From Polynucleobacter sp. UK-FUSCHL-C3 (GTDB lineage: Bacteria > Pseudomonadota > Gammaproteobacteria > Burkholderiales > Burkholderiaceae): DNA of 64,000 nucleotides. Below the pieces are notes generated by a model. It had not been told where the DNA came from. It ran no database searches and saw only the letters and a list, made by a program, of their open reading frames with translations. How positions within the stretch are numbered: the first letter of the stretch is position 1; each line of letters starts with the position of its first letter. The position numbers were made by a program, and so were the translations under genes. The stretch spans positions 558,001-622,000 of the forward strand of contig NZ_CP099959.1 of the NCBI RefSeq assembly GCF_040409815.1, in the 5' to 3' direction. Shown piece by piece: positions 1 through 10,719 of the stretch.

Positions 1-33
1 TTAGCCAATGCCAGCCCTAAAAATAAAACGGCT

Positions 34-2148
34 GTGGCTGGTTCAAAAAAAACAGCCAAGGAAGAGGGCGCCATCCTTAATCGGGGTATACAAGACCCTC
101 CCCTAATTGAGTCTCAATTTATACGTTTCCCAGATTCCCCCTATCAGCTATACCAACCCTTTCCTCCAGCGGGTGATCAGCCCGCAGCGATTGATCAGTT
201 GTGTGCGGGTATTGATGATGGCTTATCGTTTCAGACCCTTTTGGGGGTGACGGGCTCTGGGAAGACCTTCACCATGGCTAATGTGATTGCGCGAATGGGC
301 CGACCTGCCATCGTGTTTGCACCTAACAAAACATTAGCCGCACAGTTGTACTCGGAGTTTAGGGAGTTTTTCCCCCGCAATGCAGTGGAGTACTTCGTGA
401 GTTATTACGACTACTACCAGCCCGAAGCTTACGTCCCGACGCGCGACCTATTTATTGAGAAAGACTCTTCGATCAATGAGCACATCGAGCAAATGCGTTT
501 GTCTGCTACTAAGAGCTTATTGGAGCGTCGCGATGTGGTGATTGTGGCAACGGTCTCGGCGATCTACGGTATCGGTAACCCAGGTGACTATCACAGCATG
601 GTCTTAACTCTCAGACCTGGCGACAAGTTGACGCAGCGTGATGTCGTCACACGTTTAATTTCGATGCAATACGAGCGTAATGAACTCGATTTTCATCGGG
701 GTATCTTTCGAGTTCGGGGCGACACGATTGATATCTTTCCGGCCGAGCATAATGAATTAGCCATTCGGGTCGAGCTATTTGATGATCAAGTAGAGTCCTT
801 GCATTTCTTCGATCCACTAACCGGTAAGATTAAACAGAAGTTACCTCGCTTCACGGTTTACCCCAGTTCTCACTATGTAACCCCTCGTGAAACGATTCTA
901 CGAGCGATTGAAACTATTAAGATTGAGTTGCGCGAACGCCTTGATGAGTTTGTCAAAGGCTCTAAATTAGTAGAGGCGCAGCGCCTAGAGCAGCGCACTC
1001 GCTTTGATCTAGAGATGCTCTCCGAGCTAGGCTTTTGTAAAGGAATTGAGAATTATTCACGGCATTTATCCGGTGCAAAACCGGGTGAGGCGCCACCCAC
1101 CTTGGTTGATTATTTGCCACCCGATGCCCTGATGTTTTTGGATGAGAGCCACGTCTTGATTGGACAGCTCAATGGCATGTATAACGGAGATCGCTCGCGC
1201 AAACACACCTTGGTTGAATATGGATTTCGTTTGCCATCCGCAATGGATAATCGGCCACTGAAGTTCCCTGAATTTGAGACCAAAATGCGCCAAGCCATAT
1301 TTGTGTCAGCAACCCCAGCCGATTATGAGAACCAAAAAACGGGGCAGGTGGTCGAGCAATTGGTCCGCCCTACGGGTTTAGTGGACCCTGCTATTGAGGT
1401 ATTGCCAGCGAGCACTCAGGTCGATGATCTTCTGAATCAAATCCACGAACGAGTGAAGGTGAGTGAACGGGTTTTAGTAACGGTTTTAACCAAGCGCATG
1501 GCCGAGCAATTAACCGAGTATCTCTCGGATAACGGGGTGAAGGTCCGGTATGTTCACTCGGACATTGATACGGTTGAACGCGTTGAGATCATTCGTGATT
1601 TGCGACTCGGGGTGTTTGATGTGTTGGTTGGCATTAACTTATTACGCGAGGGTCTCGATATTCCGGAAGTGTCTTTAGTTGCTATTTTGGATGCTGACAA
1701 AGAGGGCTTCTTGCGGGCTGAACGCAGTTTGATTCAAACGATTGGGCGCGCTGCCCGAAATGTCAACGGTAAAGCGATTTTGTATGCCGACCGAATCACC
1801 GACTCGATGAAGCGCGCCATGGGTGAGACCGAGCGCCGCAGAACCAAGCAAGTTGCCTTTAATCTCGAACACGGCATTGAGCCCAAGGGGGTTCGCAAGC
1901 GTATTAAAGACATCATTGATGGGGTGTATGACGTACAAGAGAAGCGTTGTGAGATGCAAGTTGCTCAAAATCGTGCGCATTACGAAAGCATGAGCGAGAA
2001 GGAGCTCGCCAAAGAAATTGGTCGCCTTGAGAAGCAAATGATGGCAGAGGCCAAAAATCTGGAATTTGAGAGAGCAGCAGCCACTCGAGACCAGATTGCG
2101 AAAATTAAGGAACTCGCCTTTGGTGCTTTAGCCAAAGACTCCCTCTAA
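34..2148 (+). CDS. uvrB: UvrABC system protein B (excision nuclease helicase subunit)
   Basis: UvrB is the damage-verification subunit of nucleotide excision repair: UvrA loads it and UvrC then incises. Visible are the Walker A motif GVTGSGKT (about residues 71-78), the beta-hairpin region rich in Tyr ([12 protein letters not shown], about 124-135) that clamps DNA, the DESH Walker B box, the helicase motif QTIGRAARN, and a C-terminal UVR domain (about 660-695) that contacts UvrC. Similarity to E. coli UvrB begins near residue 40, so there is an N-terminal extension. The GTG at 34 is only a provisional start, because the frame stays open to the left edge and a start outside the window is possible. 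Confidence 0.96.
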   Translation: MAGSKKTAKEEGAILNRGIQDPPLIESQFIRFPDSPYQLYQPFPPAGDQPAAIDQLCAGIDDGLSFQTLLGVTGSGKTFTMANVIARMGRPAIVFAPNKTLAAQLYSEFREFFPRNAVEYFVSYYDYYQPEAYVPTRDLFIEKDSSINEHIEQMRLSATKSLLERRDVVIVATVSAIYGIGNPGDYHSMVLTLRPGDKLTQRDVVTRLISMQYERNELDFHRGIFRVRGDTIDIFPAEHNELAIRVELFDDQVESLHFFDPLTGKIKQKLPRFTVYPSSHYVTPRETILRAIETIKIELRERLDEFVKGSKLVEAQRLEQRTRFDLEMLSELGFCKGIENYSRHLSGAKPGEAPPTLVDYLPPDALMFLDESHVLIGQLNGMYNGDRSRKHTLVEYGFRLPSAMDNRPLKFPEFETKMRQAIFVSATPADYENQKTGQVVEQLVRPTGLVDPAIEVLPASTQVDDLLNQIHERVKVSERVLVTVLTKRMAEQLTEYLSDNGVKVRYVHSDIDTVERVEIIRDLRLGVFDVLVGINLLREGLDIPEVSLVAILDADKEGFLRAERSLIQTIGRAARNVNGKAILYADRITDSMKRAMGETERRRTKQVAFNLEHGIEPKGVRKRIKDIIDGVYDVQEKRCEMQVAQNRAHYESMSEKELAKEIGRLEKQMMAEAKNLEFERAAATRDQIAKIKELAFGALAKDSL

Positions 2149-2212
2149 GGGCCTCTGGGCTTGCTTTTGCCCTAGACTTAACAACCCCTTTCCCTTATTC
2201 ACCCTAAGGTTT

Positions 2213-2237
2213 ATTCCCGATAAAAATAGTCGGGAAT
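2213..2237 (+). promoter_or_regulatory. IscR type-1 operator upstream of iscR
   Basis: A 25-bp imperfect palindrome with arms ATTCCCGA and TCGGGAAT. By my own alignment it matches 21 of 25 positions of the E. coli type-1 IscR consensus as I recall it, including AGTC in the right half. In E. coli, [2Fe-2S]-IscR binds such sites and represses the isc operon. Its position about 80-100 bp before iscR fits autorepression. A possible -10 (TATGTT, 2237-2242) abuts the right arm, so the site would cover the promoter core; the -35 is not clear. Confidence 0.75.
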
Positions 2238-2316
2238 ATGTTAAACTTGATCGCAATTGTCAGGTATTACCCTGCTGACAGTTGTTGTCCATAACAACCC
2301 ACAACCGAGGTGATCT

Positions 2317-2886
2317 ATGAGACTTACTACTAAAGGTCGATTTGCAGTAACCGCAATGATTGATTTGGCGTTGCGTGAAACCCATGGTCCTGTGACACTG
2401 GCTGGAATTAGTCAGCGCCAAAAGATTTCTCTATCGTATTTAGAGCAACTTTTTGGTAAGTTACGCCGTTTTAATATTGTTGAGAGCACCCGCGGTCCTG
2501 GCGGCGGCTACACACTTGCGCGTAAGGCTGAGGAGATCAGTGTTGCCGATATTATTGTGGCCGTGGATGAGCCCTTAGATGCGACCCAGTGCGGCGGCAA
2601 GGGAAACTGCAATAACGAAGAAAGCACCCAAAGTCGTTGTATGACGCATGACTTATGGACCAATTTGAACTCCAAGATGGTCGAGTACCTTGATTCAGTG
2701 AGCTTACGTGATCTAGCCAAGCAGCAAGAGAGTCGTGGCGTAGTGATTCAGGATCTGCGTGAAAAGAAAGTTCGCGTTGACTCCATCAAAACTAAAAAAT
2801 TAAACCCAGTTGGCGCCGCTAAGAAGGCAGAAGCTCCTAAGAGACCTCTCATTAACTCGGTATTTAACCTCGCCAAACAAGGCTAA
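2317..2886 (+). CDS. iscR: Iron-sulfur cluster regulator IscR (Rrf2 family)
   Basis: This is a winged-helix transcription factor that senses Fe-S status through a [2Fe-2S] cluster and represses the isc operon when loaded. The N-terminal helix-turn-helix ends in the Rrf2 wing STRGPGGGY (about 57-65). Cluster ligands are Cys92, Cys98, Cys108 and His111; in E. coli the last two are 104 and 107, so the ligand loop here is four residues longer. The C-terminus (about 150-189) is lysine-rich and longer than in E. coli. The gene has a good Shine-Dalgarno (GAGGTGAT) before its ATG and opens the operon, two bases ahead of iscS. Confidence 0.96.
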   Translation: MRLTTKGRFAVTAMIDLALRETHGPVTLAGISQRQKISLSYLEQLFGKLRRFNIVESTRGPGGGYTLARKAEEISVADIIVAVDEPLDATQCGGKGNCNNEESTQSRCMTHDLWTNLNSKMVEYLDSVSLRDLAKQQESRGVVIQDLREKKVRVDSIKTKKLNPVGAAKKAEAPKRPLINSVFNLAKQG

Positions 2887-2888
2887 GC

Positions 2889-4148
2889 ATGAACGCTCCA
2901 CAAAAAGTTCCCCTTCAACCTGTTTCGCTGTATAGCCCGAAGCATTTTCCTGTCTACATGGATTACTCGGCAACCACGCCGATTGATCAGCGTGTGGTCG
3001 ATAAGATGCTTCCCTATTTGCGGGAGCAGTTTGGCAATGCAGCCTCGCGCAGTCATGCGTTTGGTTGGGCTGCCGAAGAAGCTGTTGAGGAAGCTCGTGT
3101 GGAAGTTGCCAAGCTAGTCAATGCTGATCCCCGTGAAATCGTGTGGACCAGCGGTGCGACAGAGAGTATCAATTTAGCGATCAAAGGCGCTGCCCATTTC
3201 TATAAAGAGAAGGGCAAGCACATTATTACGGTGAAGACTGAGCACAAAGCGACGCTCGATACCTGCCGTGAACTTGAGCGTGAGGGCTACGATGTCACGT
3301 ATCTGGATGTGATGGATAACGGCCTGATTGACTTTGCACAGCTCGAAGCTGCTATTCGCCCAGATACCATTTTGGTATCGGTCATGTTTGTCAATAATGA
3401 AATCGGCGTTATTCAAGATATTCCCAAAATTGGAGAACTTTGCCGCTCACGTGGAATCATTTTCCATGTGGATTCTGCCCAAGCAACCGGTAAAGTTGAT
3501 ATTGATTTAGAGAAGCAAAAAGTTGATCTGATGAGCTTCTCGGCACATAAAACCTATGGACCTAAGGGTATTGGCGCGTTGTATGTTCGCCGCAAGCCCC
3601 GGGTGCGCATTGAAGCGCAAATCCATGGCGGTGGTCATGAGCGCGGCATGCGCTCAGGCACCTTACCTGTCCATCAAATTGTTGGTATGGGCGAGGCGTT
3701 TCGGATAGCTCGAGTGGAGATGGTTGAGGAGAGCGCCCGTATTCGTAAATTACGCGATCGTTTGTTAGCAGGTTTAAAAGACATTGAAGAGGTTTATGTC
3801 AATGGTGATATGGACAAGCGTGTAGCGCATAACCTCAATATTAGTTTTAACTATGTTGAAGGCGAGTCTATGCTGATGGCATTGAAAGACATTGCGATCT
3901 CTTCTGGATCTGCATGCACATCCGCATCTCTAGAACCTTCTTATGTATTACGTGCACTTGGACGTAATGATGAGTTAGCCCATAGCTCGATTCGTTTTAC
4001 GATCGGACGCTTTACCAATGAAGAAGAAGTGGACTTCACCATTCATTTAGTGAAAGAGAAAATTGCCAAATTGCGAGAGCTTTCTCCTTTATGGGAAATG
4101 TACAAAGATGGCGTTGACCTAAACACGATTCAGTGGGCAGCGCATTAA
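2889..4148 (+). CDS. iscS: Cysteine desulfurase IscS
   Basis: A PLP enzyme that takes sulfur from L-cysteine as a persulfide and passes it to IscU and to tRNA-thiolation partners. The PLP lysine is Lys221 in [12 protein letters not shown]. The persulfide cysteine is Cys343 in [10 protein letters not shown]. Both sit 15 residues later than in E. coli (206 and 328), because an extra N-terminal segment precedes the conserved YMDYSATTP. No closer in-frame start precedes that motif, so the extension is probably real. The gene follows iscR by two bases and is co-transcribed with the scaffold gene iscU. Confidence 0.97.
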   Translation: MNAPQKVPLQPVSLYSPKHFPVYMDYSATTPIDQRVVDKMLPYLREQFGNAASRSHAFGWAAEEAVEEARVEVAKLVNADPREIVWTSGATESINLAIKGAAHFYKEKGKHIITVKTEHKATLDTCRELEREGYDVTYLDVMDNGLIDFAQLEAAIRPDTILVSVMFVNNEIGVIQDIPKIGELCRSRGIIFHVDSAQATGKVDIDLEKQKVDLMSFSAHKTYGPKGIGALYVRRKPRVRIEAQIHGGGHERGMRSGTLPVHQIVGMGEAFRIARVEMVEESARIRKLRDRLLAGLKDIEEVYVNGDMDKRVAHNLNISFNYVEGESMLMALKDIAISSGSACTSASLEPSYVLRALGRNDELAHSSIRFTIGRFTNEEEVDFTIHLVKEKIAKLRELSPLWEMYKDGVDLNTIQWAAH

Positions 4149-4181
4149 TCATTCATGTATTGAGATTAAAAAGGTAACGAC

Positions 4182-4565
4182 ATGGCATATAGCGATAAAG
4201 TAATTGATCATTATGAGAACCCTCGTAATGTGGGTTCATTTGCCAAGGGCGATGAGCAAATTGGTACCGGTATGGTCGGCGCACCCGCATGTGGTGACGT
4301 GATGAAGTTGCAAATTCGGGTCAATGATCAAGGTGTGATTGAAGATGCTAAGTTCAAAACCTATGGTTGCGGATCGGCGATTGCCTCTTCCTCCTTGGTG
4401 ACCGAGTGGGTAAAGGGTAAAACTTTGGATCAAGCGCTCGAGATTAAGAACTCGCAGATTGCCCAAGAGCTTTCCTTGCCACCCGTAAAGATCCACTGTT
4501 CAATTTTGGCAGAGGATGCTATTAAAGCGGCAGTGAAAGATTACAAAGACAAGCATTCCAATTAA
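4182..4565 (+). CDS. iscU: Fe-S cluster assembly scaffold IscU
   Basis: The scaffold on which [2Fe-2S] clusters are built from IscS sulfur, then handed on by HscA/HscB. All key residues are at their E. coli positions: Cys37 and Asp39 (PACGD), Cys63 (YGCGSA) and Cys106 (KIHCS). The LPPVK motif that HscA recognises lies at about 99-103. The length of 127 residues is one short of E. coli IscU. A short gap separates it from iscS and iscA follows 14 bases on. Confidence 0.98.
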   Translation: MAYSDKVIDHYENPRNVGSFAKGDEQIGTGMVGAPACGDVMKLQIRVNDQGVIEDAKFKTYGCGSAIASSSLVTEWVKGKTLDQALEIKNSQIAQELSLPPVKIHCSILAEDAIKAAVKDYKDKHSN

Positions 4566-4579
4566 TAAAGTAGATTGAT

Positions 4580-4903
4580 ATGTCGATTACCCTGACCGAA
4601 AAAGCAGCGACTCATGTAAATCGTAGTTTGCAAAAACGCGGTAAGGGTTGTGGCTTGCGCTTGGGTGTTCGCACAACGGGTTGTTCTGGTCTTGCCTATC
4701 AATTAGAGTATGTGGATGAGGCTGTCGCAGAGGATCAAGTATTTGAGTCCCACGGCATTAAAATCTTTGTTGATCCGAAGAGCCTCGCCTATATTGATGG
4801 CACCGAGCTTGATTTTGTGCGCGAAGGATTAAATGAAGGGTTTAAGTTTCAGAACCCCAATGTGAAAGATGAGTGTGGTTGTGGCGAATCTTTCCGCGTC
4901 TGA
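4580..4903 (+). CDS. iscA: A-type Fe-S carrier IscA
   Basis: An A-type carrier that delivers Fe-S clusters, especially [4Fe-4S], to apo-enzymes. The three conserved cysteines are at the family positions: Cys35 (TTGCSG), Cys99 and Cys101 (CGCG near the C-terminus). The 107-residue length equals E. coli IscA. The 3' end overlaps the start of hscB, which suggests translational coupling. Confidence 0.97.
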   Translation: MSITLTEKAATHVNRSLQKRGKGCGLRLGVRTTGCSGLAYQLEYVDEAVAEDQVFESHGIKIFVDPKSLAYIDGTELDFVREGLNEGFKFQNPNVKDECGCGESFRV

Positions 4904-5405
4904 CAACTACTTCACTTTTTTTGGACTAACACCCCGTTTCAAGCTTGATACGTTGGTTTTGGACCAAGCCTATTTAGCTATTCAAAAAGAAGTTCATCCC
5001 GATCGTCACGCTCATGGAACTGAAGCAGAGCAACGGGTCGCAATGCAATTAGCGACTTATGCGAACACCGCCTATCGCACATTAAAAGATCCTATCCAAA
5101 GAGGCTTATATCTTTGCCAGTTAAATGGTGTAGAGGCTCATTTAGAAACCAATACGGCCATGCCAGTTCAATTTCTAATGAAGCAAATGGAATGGCGTGA
5201 GACCCTCGATGAGTCTGCAGAGGACTTAAGCACCCTCGAGACTTTGGCAGCCGAAGTGGGTCAAGCCCAGCAAAATGCCGTCACTCTTTTAGAACAAGAG
5301 TGCGAGAAGGGGCATTATCAAAAGGCAATCGAGACCGTTCGCGGCCTTCTCTTTATTGATAAATTTGCCATCGAACTTGATGATGCGATTGCTGAGCTGG
5401 CTTAA
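4869..5405 (+). CDS. hscB: Fe-S protein assembly co-chaperone HscB
   Basis: A J-domain co-chaperone that brings IscU to HscA and stimulates HscA ATPase. The J-domain HPD is at about 43-45 (EVHPDRH), followed by a helical C-terminal domain of the HSCB type that binds IscU. The start is ambiguous: ATG 4869 lies 35 bases inside iscA, and GTG 4875 and GTG 4881 are in frame. All leave the domain intact. Confidence 0.95.
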   Translation: MSVVVANLSASDNYFTFFGLTPRFKLDTLVLDQAYLAIQKEVHPDRHAHGTEAEQRVAMQLATYANTAYRTLKDPIQRGLYLCQLNGVEAHLETNTAMPVQFLMKQMEWRETLDESAEDLSTLETLAAEVGQAQQNAVTLLEQECEKGHYQKAIETVRGLLFIDKFAIELDDAIAELA

Positions 5406-5424
5406 ATTTATATAGAAAAATACG

Positions 5425-7290
5425 ATGGCCTTACTGCAAATCGCTGAACCTGGAATGGCTCTTGCTCCGCACGAGCGGAGAATCGCTATTGGTATTGATC
5501 TGGGCACCACCAACTCACTCGTTGCCATTGTCAAAGATGCGCTACCTAAGGTTCTAGCCGATATCAATGGCAAGGAACTATTTCCATCGGTGATTCGGTA
5601 TTTACCAGGCGGTCGAACTCAGGGCGGTTATGAGGCCTTAGAGCATGTAATCGATGATCCTAAAAATACGATTATTTCGGTGAAGCGTTTTATGGGACGT
5701 GGCCTTCATGATGTATCGCATGTGGAGAGCTCTCCCTATGAGTTTATCGATGAGCCAGGTATGGTCAAGTTGCGCACAGTCGCAGGAGACAAAACTCCGG
5801 TAGAGATTAGTGCACAGATCCTAGCGCGCTTACGTCAACTGGCTGAAGACTCTGTCCAAGATGAGATCGTCGGAGCGGTGATTACAGTCCCCGCATATTT
5901 TGATGATGCCCAGCGTCAAGCGACCAAAGATGCTGCCCAACTAGCAGGCCTTAAGGTCTTACGATTATTAAATGAGCCAACGGCAGCGGCGATTGCCTAT
6001 GGTTTAGATAATGCCTCGGAAGGAATCTACGCTGTTTATGATTTGGGTGGTGGCACATTTGACATCTCTATTTTACGAATGAGTCAGGGTGTCTTTGAGG
6101 TCTTATCCACCGGGGGTGATTCTGCCTTGGGTGGCGATGATTTTGATCAACACCTGTATGGCTGGGTGATTGAGCAAGCTAAGTTGCCACCTCTTGCACC
6201 CCAAGACCAACGTGCTTTATTGCTAGCAGCTAAGCAAACCAAAGAACAATTAAGTCATGTTCCGCTTGCGAGCGTGCATCTCACTCTAAGTACGGGTACC
6301 GTCGTTCATGTGGAAGTGAGTCAGGCCCAATTTTTTGAGATGACTCAGACCTTGGTTAGTAAAACAATGACCTCGGTGCGTAAGGCCTTGCGCGATGCAC
6401 ATTTACAGGCGAATGAAGTTAAGGGCGTAGTCATGGTTGGCGGCGCGACACGGATGCCCCATGTACAAGCTGCTGTAGCAGATCTCTTTGCAAAGCAACC
6501 CTTAAATAATTTAAATCCTGATCAAGTGGTTGCCCTGGGTGCTGCGATGCAGGCGGATTTATTGGCTGGTAATCAAAGCAAGAATAATGAATGGTTATTG
6601 CTCGATGTGATTCCTCTGTCCCTAGGGCTTGAGACCATGGGTGGCTTAGTAGAAAAAATCATTCCACGTAACACCCCCATCCCAGTTGCTCAGGCACAGG
6701 AGTTCACGACCTTCAAAGACGGCCAGACCGGTTTATCGCTTCATATTGTTCAGGGTGAACGCGAGGTGGTTGATGCGTGTCGATCTTTGGCGCGTTTTGA
6801 GTTGAAGGGGATACCACCGATGGTGGCCGGCGCAGCTCGTATTCGGGTGACCTTTCAGGTCGATGCCGACGGTCTTTTATCGGTTCATGCATTAGAGCAA
6901 AGCTCGGGGGTGCAAGCCTCGATCGAGATCAAACCGTCTTATGGTCTTACCGATACAGACATTACGCGGATGCTGCAAGATGGATTTGCGTCTGCCAAGG
7001 ACGATATGCAAGCTCGCTCTTTGCGTGAGGAGCAGGTAGAGGCAGAGCGATTACTCGTAGCTGTAGGAGCTGCTTTAGAGCAAGACAGACATTTATTAAC
7101 CGATGTTGAGCATGCTCTAATTCGTAAAGAAATGAGTTTGCTCCGTGAGCAAGTGATGGTTGAAAAAGATAGTTCTCAATTGCGTAAAGCGGTTGAGAAG
7201 GCAGCAAAAACCACCGATCAGTTTGCTGAAAAGCGGATGAATGCCAGCATTCAGAAAGCCTTGACCGGAAAAAATGTAGCAGAGATCTAA
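5425..7290 (+). CDS. hscA: Fe-S assembly chaperone HscA (Hsp70 family)
   Basis: A specialised Hsp70 that uses ATP to release the cluster from IscU. The N-terminal nucleotide-binding domain shows GIDLGTTNS (about 23-31), the connect motif [11 protein letters not shown], and the phosphate-2 loop [12 protein letters not shown]. The substrate-binding domain and helical lid follow. At 621 residues it is close to E. coli HscA (616). It lies directly after its partner hscB and before fdx. Confidence 0.97.
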   Translation: MALLQIAEPGMALAPHERRIAIGIDLGTTNSLVAIVKDALPKVLADINGKELFPSVIRYLPGGRTQGGYEALEHVIDDPKNTIISVKRFMGRGLHDVSHVESSPYEFIDEPGMVKLRTVAGDKTPVEISAQILARLRQLAEDSVQDEIVGAVITVPAYFDDAQRQATKDAAQLAGLKVLRLLNEPTAAAIAYGLDNASEGIYAVYDLGGGTFDISILRMSQGVFEVLSTGGDSALGGDDFDQHLYGWVIEQAKLPPLAPQDQRALLLAAKQTKEQLSHVPLASVHLTLSTGTVVHVEVSQAQFFEMTQTLVSKTMTSVRKALRDAHLQANEVKGVVMVGGATRMPHVQAAVADLFAKQPLNNLNPDQVVALGAAMQADLLAGNQSKNNEWLLLDVIPLSLGLETMGGLVEKIIPRNTPIPVAQAQEFTTFKDGQTGLSLHIVQGEREVVDACRSLARFELKGIPPMVAGAARIRVTFQVDADGLLSVHALEQSSGVQASIEIKPSYGLTDTDITRMLQDGFASAKDDMQARSLREEQVEAERLLVAVGAALEQDRHLLTDVEHALIRKEMSLLREQVMVEKDSSQLRKAVEKAAKTTDQFAEKRMNASIQKALTGKNVAEI

Positions 7291-7306
7291 TTATCGAGAC
7301 TGACCC

Positions 7307-7645
7307 ATGACCCAAATTGTTGTTCTACCTCATTCTGAGTATTGCCCTGACGGAGCGGTCATTGAAGCAGATCCAGGCACTAGCATTTGCGAGACCTTGC
7401 TCGCTAATGATATTGAGATTGAGCATGCCTGCGATATGGTGTGTGCCTGCACAACCTGTCATGTGATTGTGCGAGAGGGGGGAAATAGCTTAAATGAGCC
7501 CGATGAGAACGAGGAAGATATGCTCGATCGTGCTTGGGGCTTATGCCCCCAATCGCGACTTTCGTGTCGGGCCATTGTCTCTAAAACCGATTTAGTGATT
7601 GAGATTCCAAAGTATTCGATCAATCATGCCAAAGAAAATCACTAA
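7307..7645 (+). CDS. fdx: ISC-type [2Fe-2S] ferredoxin
   Basis: An adrenodoxin-like ferredoxin that supplies electrons for cluster assembly. The ligands Cys42, Cys48, Cys51 and Cys87 are at exactly the E. coli Fdx positions; an extra Cys46 sits in the binding loop (ACDMVCACTTC), also as in E. coli. It is the last recognisable ISC gene. The small acidic iscX that follows fdx in E. coli is not present; an HNH gene follows instead. Confidence 0.97.
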   Translation: MTQIVVLPHSEYCPDGAVIEADPGTSICETLLANDIEIEHACDMVCACTTCHVIVREGGNSLNEPDENEEDMLDRAWGLCPQSRLSCRAIVSKTDLVIEIPKYSINHAKENH

Positions 7646-7663
7646 GTAATTCTATTAAGCACC

Positions 7664-8017
7664 ATGGTCGGTCGGATACGTCAAAAGCAATTGCTAGAAC
7701 TTCAAGCAAGCGAGGAACTCAATGCCGTTGCGCTTGCAATTTGCCCGATTTGCATGCGTGAGATACCGCCAGACCAACAAGAAGCCCATCATTTGATTCC
7801 GAAATCAAAGGGCGGCAGAGCCACTGAGTATTTACACAAGATTTGCCATCGACAGATTCATGCGCTCTTTACCGATACGCAGTTAGCCGCTAAATTCAAT
7901 ACGGCAGAAGCAATTTTGCAAGATCCCGCGATGCAAAAATTTATCCGCTGGGTTGAGACTAAGCCGAATGCATTTTATGAGCGGGTTACTAAAAGCGACC
8001 GCGTGCGTAATCGCTAG
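7664..8017 (+). CDS. HNH nuclease-family protein
   Basis: A 117-residue protein with an HNH/zinc-finger core: CPIC (about 28-31), then AHHLIPKSKGG (about 43-53) and KICHRQIHALF (about 61-71). The second pair of likely zinc ligands is incomplete compared with four-cysteine HNH proteins. Stand-alone proteins of this type are common in proteobacteria, and their biological role is unsettled. It follows fdx by 18 bases on the same strand, so it may be read through from the isc operon; nothing in the sequence links it functionally to Fe-S assembly. It ends four bases from convergent lysS. Confidence 0.75.
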   Translation: MVGRIRQKQLLELQASEELNAVALAICPICMREIPPDQQEAHHLIPKSKGGRATEYLHKICHRQIHALFTDTQLAAKFNTAEAILQDPAMQKFIRWVETKPNAFYERVTKSDRVRNR

Positions 8018-8021
8018 ACGA

Positions 8022-9569
8022 TCACTCCTCTTCGCGACGCAAATGCGGAAACAAAATCACATCCCGAATATTAGGCATATCAGTTAGTAGCATCACTAAG
8101 CGGTCAATACCAATTCCGCAACCCCCTGTTGGCGGCATGCCATATTCCAGGGCGCGGATGAAATCATGGTCAAAGTACATTGCCTCTTCATCGCCCGCCT
8201 CTTTTTGTGCGGCTTGTTTGCGAAAACGTTCGGCCTGATCTTCAGCATCATTGAGCTCTGAGAAGCCATTGGCGATTTCTCGACCCGTGATAAAGAGCTC
8301 AAAGCGCTCGGTAACACCCTTGCGAGTATCCGACTCACGCGCGAGGGGGCTAACCTCAATCGGATAATCAATAATGTAAGTAGGATCCCAGAGATGCTCT
8401 TCGGCAACGAGCTCAAATAAAGCCAATTGCAGGGCACCTAGCCCCGCATTTTTGAGTGCTGGGGAATTGATATTTTCTCCTCCCTTTTTTAGCTCGGCAC
8501 GAATAAAGTCAAGATCTTCTAATTGGGCCGCAGCATAGGTCTTTTGCGAGAGTGGGGCGTATTTGAGGATTGCTTCGGTAATGGTGAGACGATCAAAGGG
8601 TTTAGCTAAATCAAGACCTCGCCCTTGGTGAGTGAGTGTTGCTGTCCCTTGCGCATCGATGGCGGCGCTGCGGATTAAATTCTCGGTAAAGTCCATCAGC
8701 CAGCGATAGTCGGTATAGGCCGCATAGAACTCCATCATGGTGAACTCTGGATTATGGCGCGGGCTAAGACCTTCATTTCTGAAGTTACGATTAATCTCAA
8801 AGACCCGCTCAAAGCCACCAACTACCAGACGCTTTAGATAAAGCTCTGGAGCGATCCGCATATACATTTGCATATCAAGCGCATTGTGGTGGGTGATGAA
8901 TGGCTTAGCTGCTGCTCCCCCAGGAATAGGGTGCAACATGGGTGTTTCAACTTCCATGAAGTGTGCTTCGATCATATGTCGACGCAGCGAGGCAATGGCT
9001 TTGCTACGTGCCAAGAAAGTATTACGGCTTTCTGGGTTCACAATTAAATCGACATAGCGTTGCCGGTATTTGAGTTCTTGATCCGATAGACCATGAAACT
9101 TATCTGGCAGTGGTCGCAACGATTTGCTCAGTAGGCGCAGTGTGGAGCACTCGACTGAGAGCTCGCCTTTGTTGGTCTTAAAGAGATGACCCTCAGCGGC
9201 AATAATGTCACCGAGATCCCAATGTTTAAAGGCTGCATGGATATCGGTGCCTGTTAGGTCGTCGCTGATATAGAACTGGATCTGACCGCTACGATCTTGA
9301 ATCGTGGCAAAACTAGCTTTACCCATCACCCGTTTTAATACCATTCGACCGGCGACCTTAACGCCAATCTTTTTGCTTGCTAATTCTTCTTTACTCAAGC
9401 CATCGTAATGATCATGCAGATCTGCTGCTAAATGCGTTGGGATAAAGTCATTGGGAAACGGTATGCCAGCCTGGCGTAGTTTGGCTAATTTCTCGCGCCG
9501 CTCGGCAATGATGTGGTTCTCATCCGGTGCTTGGTTTTGCTCATCAGAATTAGGTACAGTGGTATTCAT
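8022..9569 (-). CDS. lysS: Lysyl-tRNA synthetase (class II)
   Basis: Charges tRNA-Lys. An N-terminal OB-fold anticodon-binding domain (about 60-165) precedes the class II catalytic domain with motif 2 ([14 protein letters not shown]) and motif 3 ([15 protein letters not shown]) near the C-terminus. An upstream GTG (9596) is in frame but lies inside the end of prfB; the ATG at 9569 (MNTTVPNS) is the more likely start, giving 515 residues. It is the last gene of the recJ-prfB-lysS minus-strand run, the same prfB-lysS pairing as in E. coli. Confidence 0.96.
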   Translation of the reverse strand: MNTTVPNSDEQNQAPDENHIIAERREKLAKLRQAGIPFPNDFIPTHLAADLHDHYDGLSKEELASKKIGVKVAGRMVLKRVMGKASFATIQDRSGQIQFYISDDLTGTDIHAAFKHWDLGDIIAAEGHLFKTNKGELSVECSTLRLLSKSLRPLPDKFHGLSDQELKYRQRYVDLIVNPESRNTFLARSKAIASLRRHMIEAHFMEVETPMLHPIPGGAAAKPFITHHNALDMQMYMRIAPELYLKRLVVGGFERVFEINRNFRNEGLSPRHNPEFTMMEFYAAYTDYRWLMDFTENLIRSAAIDAQGTATLTHQGRGLDLAKPFDRLTITEAILKYAPLSQKTYAAAQLEDLDFIRAELKKGGENINSPALKNAGLGALQLALFELVAEEHLWDPTYIIDYPIEVSPLARESDTRKGVTERFELFITGREIANGFSELNDAEDQAERFRKQAAQKEAGDEEAMYFDHDFIRALEYGMPPTGGCGIGIDRLVMLLTDMPNIRDVILFPHLRREEE

Positions 9570-9588
9570 AGGGATAGCTCTCTGGATA

Positions 9589-10693
9589 TTACACACCTTG
9601 TTTTAGACTGGCCTCGATAAATGCATCGAGATCCCCATCTAAAACTTTTTGGGTGTTAGATATTTCAACATTGGTTCTTAAATCTTTAATGCGACTTTGA
9701 TCCAAAACATAGGATCGAATTTGATGACCCCAGCCTACATCAGTTTTATTGGCCTCTAACTTATCTTGCTCAGCACGACGCTTACGCATCTCGTGTTCGT
9801 ACAAACGGGATTTGAGCATACTCATCGCCTCAGCGCGATTGCGGTGTTGGCTGCGATCATTTTGGCACTGCACCACAATCCCCGTAGGAATATGTGTAAG
9901 ACGCACTGCTGAATCTGTTTTATTGATATGTTGGCCACCTGCTCCGGATGCACGGTAGGTATCGGTGCGGATATCAGCAGGATTAACATCAATTTCAATC
10001 GAGTCATCAATCTCTGGATAGACATAAATGCTGGCAAAGGAAGTATGTCGACCACCTGACGAATCAAAAGGAGATTTGCGTACCAAACGATGAACCCCCG
10101 TCTCAGAGCGCAGGTGCCCGTATGCGTACTCACCATCGACTTTAATGGTGGCACTTTTAATACCGGCGACATCACCATCAGATTCTTCTAGGATTTCAGT
10201 CTTATAACCTTTACGCTCGCAGTATTTGAGATATTGGCGATACAACATGCTTGCCCAATCGCAGGCTTCCGTACCACCTGCACCTGCTTGAATATCAATA
10301 AAGCAATGACAGGGATCCATCTCATTGTGAAACATTCTTCTAAATTCTAAATCCGCAATGATTTTTTCATAAGAATCCGAGTCAGCTTGAAGAGCTAGTA
10401 AGGTCTCTTGATCGTTCTCGGCACGTGCTAATTCCATGAGCTCCATACTGCTTGTGATGTTTTGATTGAGCTCTGTTAGGGTATTGACAACACCCTCAAG
10501 TAATTTTTTCTCCTTACCCAGCGCTTGCGCTTGCTTGGGATCATCCCAGATTTTGGGATCTTCAAGGATCTGATTAACTTCTACAAGACGGTTTGACTTC
10601 GTATTGAAGTCAAAGATACCCCCGTAGTGCTTGCTCACGCGAGAGAAGATCTTTTAAGGCATTCGTAATTTGATTGAGTTGTTCGGCTTCCAT
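9589..10693 (-). CDS. prfB: Peptide chain release factor 2, with programmed +1 frameshift
   Basis: RF2 terminates translation at UGA and UAA. The true ATG is at 10693; 27 codons (MEAEQLNQ... ending LRGYL) lead to an in-frame TGA at 10612-10610, set in the classic context GGGGGTATCTTTGAC. Ribosomes slip +1 at CTT and continue with GAC (10611), giving 367 residues; E. coli RF2 has 365. The Shine-Dalgarno-like GGGGG just upstream is the known stimulator. Visible motifs are SPF (KSPFDSSGG) for stop-codon reading and GGQ (SGAGGQ) for peptide release. The residue four before the first Gly of GGQ is Ala, not the Thr of E. coli K-12. High RF2 should suppress the shift, an autoregulatory loop. Confidence 0.97.
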
Positions 10694-10719
10694 ACCCAAA
10701 TTATACGGGTAAGTGCCAA

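Noticed and set aside
1066..2037. Several antisense ORFs of 60-120 codons inside uvrB, and similar ones inside most large genes
   Set aside because: They are frame shadows: no Shine-Dalgarno, no recognisable motifs, and they lie wholly within strongly conserved genes.
2149..2200. Terminator after uvrB
   Set aside because: GGGC/GCCC can pair near 2158-2173, but there is no T-tract after it.
10613..10638. prfB starting at GTG 10638
   Set aside because: It exists only because the in-frame TGA of the programmed frameshift ends the true upstream frame; ATG 10693 with the +1 shift restores the normal RF2 N-terminus.
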